DNA from: Manihot esculenta
Lineage: Eukaryota; Streptophyta; Magnoliopsida; Malpighiales; Euphorbiaceae
Length of the DNA stretch: 64,000 nt
NCBI RefSeq assembly: GCF_001659605.2
Contig: NC_035170.2
Span: 13,434,502 to 13,498,501 of the forward strand
Direction: 5' to 3'
Part shown: piece after piece, positions 56,080 through 64,000 of the stretch
Layout: every line of letters starts with the position of its first letter
Position numbering within the stretch: position 1 is the first letter of the stretch
The notes under the pieces: model-generated
What the model saw: the letters and a program-made list of their open reading frames with translations, nothing else
Told to the model about the DNA's origin: nothing
Database searches by the model: none
Position numbers and translations under genes: made by a program

Positions 56080-57579
56080 AATAACTTGACTAAAACGTTT
56101 TAAATTTTTATATAAAAATCTAGTTTATTTATTGTCATAATTATTTATTTAATAATATAATAATGATGAATTTCTCTGAAATCGTGGCACGTGTATAAGA
56201 AAAATAGAAGGGTCCACACTAAGACATTACCAACCGTCATAGTATGCAGGTCAGAATTCCTATACCTCCGACCTTACTAATACTTGGAATATACAAATCG
56301 ACATGTCCAATGCTCGGAGCAAGCAAATTGATCTCTTTAAAACATGCATACCCCTTTAAGATCATAACCGTGCATGTAGTAAAATTGATAGAAAAGACGC
56401 ATGTAAAGAATAGGGTATGGACGAAGCGATTCAACATTTATTAATTGACTGTCTATCATAAATGAGCCACCTGACACATCTGTTATAACACTCCACCATT
56501 GTATCCGATAAAACAATCCATCAGAACGTCCCGACACAGTCAAGGTATTAATACCCCTGGCCCTTATGGCATAGATTTTTTAACAATCCCAAGAGCAAGA
56601 AGCTCTCAACCTCTCCCAAAATTTCAACTTCGACGAACTAAAAAAGCAAGTCCTACTAACTCTCGACTCTCAACTACCCAATTAAATCCATTAACTTCTC
56701 TGTAAATCAAATCTTTATCTACGTGTTATCATCTTCTTATCTTACTAGATTGCAGACATATCATCATTCAAGTGGAAATACAATAGATCTAGTTGATAGT
56801 ACGATCTCAATCAGATTTTTAAATAATTTTAGTAATTAACGAATAAAAGACAAGTTTAAGACAATATCAATCAATCCAATCCAATTCTGTGTATCAAATC
56901 AAAATGCCAAATTAATTTGATTGAGTTAAACCTATTGATCGATTTAATTCAGATTTTAGCGATTTTAAACCAAACGAATCCATTTAGGAGCTTAAGTTTT
57001 TTAAATTAAGCCATTTCTTAATAAGTAAGACAAAAATTTCAATTCCACAATATATACCATTCATATTAGGTCACTTCATGAAAATTGAATTTTGAAAGGG
57101 AGAGATATTGCTAATAGGGACCCGCAATTGATCTTTCTATAAATCAACACTAAGGCTAGGTGTACGTGGTAAATCCTAAATCGCTCTCCAAAACCTGTCC
57201 CTTTCTCTGTTTGAAAAATTAACAGTAGCGACCTAAGCTAGCTATAAGCAGTTCAGCACATGATTTTAATTAATTATATTTTCTACATATAAAATGTAAT
57301 TGATAAATGGGTTTGTTTCTAATAATAATGGAGATAAAAATATTCATTTTTAATTAAAATTTAATTTTATTATTAATATTACATAATATTTATTTAAAAT
57401 AGATTAATGAGCTGTCGTTATATGATTGAACTACGTAGTAAAACTTTATTAAATTATAATATTCAATGACGAAAAGTTCAATTAAAAAAAAAAAATCGAA
57501 CATTATAATGGTTGATATTCAGAACGATAGAAAATTTACCCTCTTTTGAATCAATAGAATCTTTCATAATATGAAGTTA
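56080..57579. other. Intergenic, possible transposon relic at 56220-56760
   Basis: 56220-56760 is less AT-rich, has a CTCTCAACCTCTCC-type leader segment and no protein homology. It may be an old LTR, but ends were not found. The rest is AT-rich. Confidence 0.3.
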
Positions 57580-57790
57580 CCGTTATGGGATATAATTCAA
57601 TAAATTTTTATTACGCTTATAATCATAAAATTTTCTTTCTATTAGTCGGTATCGGTTAAAATTTTAAGAGATTCACCAACTAATTCTATTTTTTGATAGT
57701 ATAAAAATAAAATATATACAAAATTTAAAATACACATTCTTACACACTCACCTTAAATTTAAAATATTTATTACATTCGGGGTCATTTCT
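57580..57790 (+). repeat. Degraded Tat-like LTR fragment
   Basis: Aligns with the downstream half of the LTR at 61845-62225. Shared order: TAGTCGGTATC / TAGCCGGTACC, AAGAGATTC, AACTAA(C/T)TCTAT, then ACGCATTCTTACACACTCA / ACACATTCTTACACACTCA. Confidence 0.65.
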
Positions 57791-57870
57791 AAATCATTAC
57801 TAATTTGTGAGATTATTGATTTGAAGTTTTAATTAGGAGGTAAGAATCCAAAATAGGCTTACAGTAAAAG

Positions 57871-57892
57871 GGAGAGAGAGAGAGAGAGAGAG
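57871..57892. repeat. (GA)n microsatellite
   Basis: About eleven GA dinucleotides. Confidence 0.95.
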
Positions 57893-60800
57893 ATAGAGAA
57901 GCCAATAGCTGCCAAGTTGTTAGTTTGAGCATCATATCTTGCAATGAGAAATGATGTAAACCTAGTAGCATCATCCTCTTATTGTTGGGCTATTTCTTTT
58001 CCTTTAACTTTAATTTTGACTCATTTTGATACTCAAAGCTGACTTTTTGGCTTTTTCAACTAACATATCATCAAAAGCCAAAAAAAAAAAAAAAATCATA
58101 ACTACATCCGCATTCATCATTCTCATGTGCTTTCCAGAGTTCCACCCACTTCTCATATCATTTCTTTTGTCTTTTTTTATTTAGATCTGTTTATTTGTAA
58201 AAAAAAAAAAACATGGTAATTAAAATATTTTTTTAAAATATTTTTCAAAAACATAACTTAGTTTATTATTTAATTTTAATATAAAAAATAAAATATAATA
58301 ATAAATTAAATAGTATATATATATTAATTTTACTATAACCCAAAATAAAACTAATTCCAATTCCAATTATCAATTATCAATTTTTTTCTTAAAAAAAAAA
58401 ATCTTTTTTTTCACTAAATGATTAAACTGGCTCATGGCATGGGGCCATTCTGGGTTGACCCACAAAAATACTAAACTTGCAAAAGAGATGGAAAATATCC
58501 TTAAATGATTAGATTTTTTTTTCTGCAAAAGGCTAATTTTATTTCCGAATTATATAATAATTTAAAAAATATTAAATTTTATCTTTTGATTTAAATTTAT
58601 TTTTAAAATATTATTAAAATATTAAATAAATTTATATAAACAAAATAAATTTAAAAAAATCATAGTTCGAATTTTAAAATTCTAATAAGTATTAATCTTA
58701 TTTATTCTTTTAAAAATAGTTTAGGAGTAAAATTAAATTGAAATATAAAATTTAATATTTTTTATTTTATTAGATAGTCCAGAAATAAATTTTAACGTTT
58801 TAGCCATTGTTTTTTCTGCAAGTATGGCAGGAGAGAACATTATTTTTTATTTTTTATTTTTTGGAAATGGGAAGAGAACATTATATTGTTGACAATTGAA
58901 TTTTGAGGCCTAATTATATATATCTTGCTTAATTATTTTAAGCCTAACAGGCCAAGATACAACAACCAAAATAGAAAGAAAGTATAATTTCTCAAACATT
59001 TATGGTATATTGGAATTATTAATAATTTAAATATAAGGTTCTATTTATTTTATGAACAATATTTTTTAAAAAAATTATTTTTCATATTTTTTTAAAGCAC
59101 TTAAAAAAATTAATTACGAAAAAAATTTCTTAGTTAAACAAAAGATATAAATTTATTAATATATTTTATTTTTTATATTAGAATATAATAAAAAATAAAT
59201 TATCTTATTAAAAATATTTTTTTCTATAAAAATATCTTTTAAATATAAATTATTTTCTGAAAATAAACAAAAACTAAATATTATTAATTTAATTAATTTT
59301 TTTTTGTTTATTTCATGTTTATTCATAAAAGAAATTTAACAATTATTTATTTATTTTATTTTAGGTTTTGGAAACATATTTATGGGGTTTGCAATTTCTT
59401 TATGGTTTTCAAATTTTGAATTTATTTGAGCAATACTTAATTCTAATAAAGAAAGAGAACGGAGAGGAGAGAGGAAGAAGAGAAGAATAAATAAAGTTTA
59501 GGTAGTAAAATGTAATTCTTTAAGAGAAAGAAAGATTTTAAAAGTTGATGGATTAAAATGTAATTAGACCAAAGCTTAAATGAGCTTATTTTGATAATAA
59601 CAAAACTATTGACGTCCATTAACCCATTGTCTAAGAATAAAAATCAAATAACACGCCACATCATTATTTAAAAGTTTTATAGTATCAAATTATTTATATT
59701 TTAATTTTCTTTTAATTATTAAATTATTTATAACATTATCTAATAAATTTAATTGAATTATTATCCATCTTAAAATTTAAATATCATTATGAATACTTTA
59801 AAGAGTATATATATATATATAATTTTAATCTTATAAATTTATTTCACTAAATAATTAGAATTATAATAGTATTTTAATATTTCATTAAAAAATTGAATTT
59901 CCTTATCAGAACTTAATTATATTATCACTAGCTTATTATCTTACAATTACTTTTTTTAATTTAAAATTTTTATTTAATAATTTAATATTACCAAAATTAA
60001 ATTTATTTCAATAATATTATTTTAATTTTAATATTTTATTTATTAATGCTTATAATCAAAATTTAAATATTTATTTATAATAGATTTATTGGTTTAAAAA
60101 GACTCAACTTTACTAATTTTCTGCTTAAATTTTTATTTTTGAATAAAAAACTTTAAATTTTAAATTTATTGTAATTGTAGCAAATTTTTAAATTAATTTT
60201 AATCAAATTTAAATTAACTTATGTTATTATTTTTATTATATAAACAATTTGATTAACTAAAATTAATATCCTAAATTTTTAATTATATAAAAATTTTAAA
60301 TTATATAATTAAAATATTTAATTCTCTCATATTTAAATAAAAATTTTAATTAAAAATTTTAAATAATTAAGAGATTAAGATTTTAACCAAGTTTAATTCA
60401 AGTTAATCAAATTAATTATCAGTCATATAAACTAATTTAAATATAATCAAAATTAATTTAAAAAGTTATTACAATTACAATAAATTTAAAAAATGAAATT
60501 TTTTATTTAAAATTAAAAATTAAAAATATATTTATAATAAAGATTAATTTTTCACTTTAATATTTAAATATAATTATTGATAATTAAAAAAATAATATAT
60601 TATTATATTATTAAATTATTTATATTTTTTATAATAATTTAATTTTTAATTTAAAATTATAATATTTATTAAAAATTATATTTTTATTGAAATTAATAAT
60701 ATATAAATAATCTAAATTGAGATGCGGTGCAGGTCAGCAAATAGAGAATAGTAGATTATTAAAAATGAGATGCTGATTAATCACCAAAAAATTTATTAAT

Positions 60801-61840
60801 AATATCTGCTAGAATCACAAAACAATTACCTTGATCAACTTGTTCAAACAGAGTTAAATTGAAAAACCAATGCACTTATTTCTTCTTTTATTCAATTTTT
60901 TATACATGTTACATGAATTTCAAATATAATATAATATAATTATAATTGTACAATTAAATTAATTAATTTTTAATAGATTATTTACATATAAATAAATCAA
61001 TATGACAATAAAATTAAAAAATAATCGATGAAAATATAATATTATAATTAATATATGATAATACGTATATATACGCATTAAGATGATTTCAGAACAAAGT
61101 ATCATTCTTAGTTTTGTAGCAATACAATTCTTTTTTTTTTTTTTTTTACTTAAACTATTTTTTATAGTAAGTAATATTTTTTTTAAGTGGATGATTTCAC
61201 AAAGGGTTAAAAACAAATGATGATGGTGTAAGATCTTATATCATAACTACTTATTTGTTCTTATAAGTCACTTTCCATTTCGAAATACTCAAACCTCATA
61301 ATACAAATATCATGCAGAATAATTGCTCTATGTTGATTACTCATAGATTATGTATATATAAAAATAATTAAAAATAGAGACTGATATATACCGAGATGAT
61401 GATAGAATTAATCTAAATTTAAAATAGAATTAATATAATTTAATCTCTAAATTATAAAGATTATCATTAATAAATTTATCATATTTTTAATTATATCTAT
61501 ATAAAAAAAATAATTATATTAAAATATTAAATAATAATAAAATTATTTATTATTTTTTAATAATCATAATAAAAGTGATAAATTTATTAAATAAAATTTC
61601 AATAGTAAATATTTCTTTTTCCAATTAATAATATAATTTTAAAATTATTAATTCACTAAAAAATATTTGATCATTTTATGTACTTCTTATTTTAAAATTT
61701 TTTATTTCTTTAATATTTTTAATATTCATTAATTAAATTTAAATTTTTATTTTTATTTCTATTTTAAAAATATAAATTTATTATATATCCTTTAAGATTT
61801 CTCTAACTAAAATTACTTTTAAGCATAAAGTTATTGATGC
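57893..61840. other. Long AT-rich intergenic tract
   Basis: No gene, RNA or well-bounded element recognised. 59640-60720 is extremely AT-rich and repeats words such as TTTAAATTTTAAT and AATTTAATATTA, similar in style to 1-1000. Poly(A)/poly(T) runs are scattered. Confidence 0.4.
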
Positions 61841-61844
61841 AATA

Positions 61845-62225
61845 TAATAACCGACCAAAATAAATTATGAGTCGTCACCATAGGATAAATCCACGTGTGG
61901 TAAGAGTCTAAAAAGTTGATACGCAGTTGCAGATGTCCCACTCATAAAAAGAAAGATCCGAATACTATAGTGCTCAGTTTTTTACTAAGACTCGTCCTCT
62001 CTTAAGCAGGTCGAATGCTCATGGAAAGTTATAGTTAGTGGATGTAATCTAGCAAATCCTCATAACACCTATAAATGCATGATCCTCTATCCACTAGCCG
62101 GTACCAAACGATTTCTAAGAGATTCGATAACTAACTCTATCTTTTTACGGTATAAATGCAAATATGCACAAAAATTAAGGTACGCATTCTTACACACTCA
62201 TTCTGAGCTCAAAACAATTCATTAT
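61845..62225 (+). repeat. Tat-like LTR, + orientation
   Basis: Aligns with the reverse complement of 51188-51630 and with 57580-57790. Contains GACTCGTCCTCTC, a TATAAATGCA box and GTACGCATTCTTACACACTCA. It ends in CAATTCATTAT, where a Gypsy LTR fragment begins. The PBS and 5' leader that should follow are missing. Confidence 0.75.
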
Positions 62226-63207
62226 TGTAACAGCCCGCTTACCGGACCATCACCGGCACTAGGATCCAGATCGGCTTAAGGCCGCCGGGACCCGTAGTAA
62301 GCCTACTGTGAACTCTGTGTACCTGATATCTCCCATACATGATCAACCTTACACTTAAAACTGAACTGTTACTTTCTTGTTTGTTTTGTTTTTTTTTTTT
62401 TTCTAACTTTTCTTTTCTTGAAACTTTTCTCTTTCTTTTCTATAAAACTTGGAACTCTTTCTCATACACTAAGCTTGGACTATGCATGCTCTGTCTGTAT
62501 GCACTCAGAGAGTGATACCTACTATGGTACCATACAGTAACTACAGAGAAAGAAAAACTACCATGCACCAAGCTTAGCTAAACATAAAATGATCATGTGC
62601 AAAGAGATAAACATACACTAGGGCCAAGCACAATTCTATAACTCCATACATAACTTGCTATTACATCATTACTATACATTACATAAACTCTGTACTGTAC
62701 ATCATTATCATAATAATCATGTCCACTATTCTATACTATTACATATGCTTTTACCCTTGCTATCTCTTTCTCTTTCTCTTCTCTGAGGCCCTGAAAAATG
62801 GGGTTAGGGAGAGGGATGAGCTGCTAAAGCCCAGTGAGCAGAATCTATAAAAATCACATTTAAAAACATGCTATCATATGATGCATCACTGCACAAACAT
62901 TTCACATCTCGGATTGGACATGATCCCAAAACTCCCTCTGTCGGTGCTCGGCCCCCAAAGGAGCTCACACAGGTCTTTCACTAACTACTCATGGTGCCCG
63001 ACCCTATAAGGGCTCTCACAGGACTCATCCAAGGTAAATGCCCGGCCCCAAAGGAGCTCACACAGGACATACAATAATGACAAACTTATGGGCTATTGAG
63101 ATCGCCTCGGTCCAATCCACATATACAAGTAATAATGCAATGCATCAACTTGGTGAATACTAATGCAAAACATCCTACATAAACATGGCATTAATGATGC
63201 ATGAATC
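62226..63207 (-). repeat. Partial Gypsy-family LTR inserted in the Tat element
   Basis: Starts with the LTR end TGTAACAGCCCGC and follows the family LTR for about 980 bp. It includes the conserved AGCCCAGTGAGCAGAAT box, an acceptor-like TTTTTCAG near 62792 and a hairpin-slot array (62940-63060, units of GGTGC(C/T)CGGCCCC...AGGAGCTCACACAGG). It stops at ATGATGCATGAATC. Confidence 0.8.
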
Positions 63208-63281
63208 TGTAACAGCCCGCTTACCGGACCATCACCGGCACTAGGATCCAGATCGGCTTAAGGCCGCCGGGACCCGTAGTA
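63208..63281 (-). repeat. Second copy of the 74-bp LTR terminus
   Basis: Identical to 62226-62299 by eye: TGTAACAGCCCGC to GGGACCCGTAGTA. The sequence then switches directly into Tat gag. Confidence 0.9.
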
Positions 63282-64000
63282 GAGCTGCTACTAAATCTGT
63301 TGCTAATATAGGGGTCATCATCTCTTCCGCCCCTAACAATGGATAGAATATACCATTCATGATCAATGAAGTGGAGCTTAATAACCTTAATAATGTGTAG
63401 ATGCTCCAATAAATTAAAAAACTATAGGCAACTCTCGAGCAATATAAGAGTCGCAAGGAGACCTCATTCATGGCTTCAAAAATAGAGGAAGCTTTCATCG
63501 AGACCCCCAGGACTAGGACATAAGCGATCCAAACGCAATCCAAAAGGAAGGCCAAGCTCAAGGATGAGGAGTCGTCAAACAAGGCTCCATAAGACGTTGA
63601 CTAGAAGCTAGTCTGTGCCATGAAGGGGTACCAAAAGGAGCATAAGAAGGACTATGGCTTGGATGATGCCTTGCCCTTATCAGAGGAGATTCTAGCCAAA
63701 ACCTTCTCTACTATATTCAAACTACTAAGTTTGGACAAATATGATGGAATAGCATACCTTAGGAGTTACTTGATGATCTTTAGAACAACAATGCAGCTTT
63801 AAGACGTCACTGAATTTGTGTTGTGCCGAGTGTTTTCATCCACACTTACAGGTTTGACTCAAAAGTAGTACCAACATTTGAGCCCATATTCTATTCTGAA
63901 TTTTACTCAATTTTCTATGATGTTTAAACCCATATTTATCACATGCATTCCTCCTAAAAAAACTCTCCTTTGACTTACAGAAGATCTGCCAAGGAGAGGG
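63282..64000 (+). pseudogene. Tat/Ogre-like gag fragment, runs off the window
   Basis: The first codons are lost; reading starts at SRAATKSVANIGVIISSAP (from about 63277), matching the gag start at 51085. Then come MKGYQKEHKKDYGLDDALPL, SEEILAKTFSTIFKLLSLDK, YDGIAYLRSYLMIFRTTMQL, FSSTLTGL and, at the window end, KLSFDLQKICQGEG. Several stops occur. The capsid-like region has the usual Tat Gag layout. It continues past 64000. Confidence 0.85.

Noticed and set aside
1..64000. tRNA or rRNA genes
   Set aside because: No cloverleaf-like A/B box combination or rRNA sequence was recognised. TGGTATCAGAGCC hits are primer binding sites. A tRNAscan run would be decisive.

Overview
This is plant nuclear DNA, most likely from a eudicot. 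The supported host genes have plant-only or plant-typical architecture: a DUF247 protein and chloroplast-type SWIB-domain proteins with one phase-0 intron. Intergenic DNA is very AT-rich, and retrotransposons of plant lineages are nested throughout. Euphorbiaceae (cassava-like) is my guess from general resemblance only; nothing in the window proves it. I see no bacterial-style genes, CRISPR array, tRNA or rRNA.

Layout. 1-2.5 kb is AT-rich DNA with hairpin repeats. 2.5-12.6 kb holds the only host genes. An intact single-exon DUF247 gene (+) is followed by a convergent two-exon SWIB gene (-), and the same pair recurs about 6 kb downstream. In the second copy the DUF247 partner is reduced to a short 3' relic, while the SWIB gene is intact. 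13-19 kb is a dispersed repeat present twice. The second copy has been split by a CACTA-type element (3-bp target duplication) and a 5'-truncated LINE. 19.6-24.1 kb is a complete but dead Copia element.

24.8-39 kb is a decayed gene, probably a MuDR-type transposase, invaded by a solo Gypsy LTR (+) and a full-length 9.75-kb Gypsy chromovirus-like element (-). 39-43 kb is AT-rich with a Stowaway-like MITE and a tandem duplication. 43-49.3 kb is a second, rearranged member of the same Gypsy family, with a broken and partly inverted LTR. 49.3-51.6 kb is a Tat/Ogre-like Gypsy fragment (-). 51.6-61.8 kb is AT-rich, with only relics and one doubtful small ORF. 61.8-64 kb is another Tat-like fragment (+), interrupted by a Gypsy LTR piece.

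The most unusual material is in the long (about 2.1-2.3 kb) LTRs of the Gypsy family. Several diverged copies share a TATA box only about 270 bp from the LTR start. After it come splice-site-like motifs in matching order that outline a multi-exon leader with a 27-29 nt micro-exon. The putative introns carry two arrays of palindromes. One is built on a TTCGGCGGCCGAA-type sequence containing the GCCGCC core. The other is a tandem hairpin array whose sequence differs between copies while its place in the LTR stays the same. All element calls come from reading the sequence; no searches were run.
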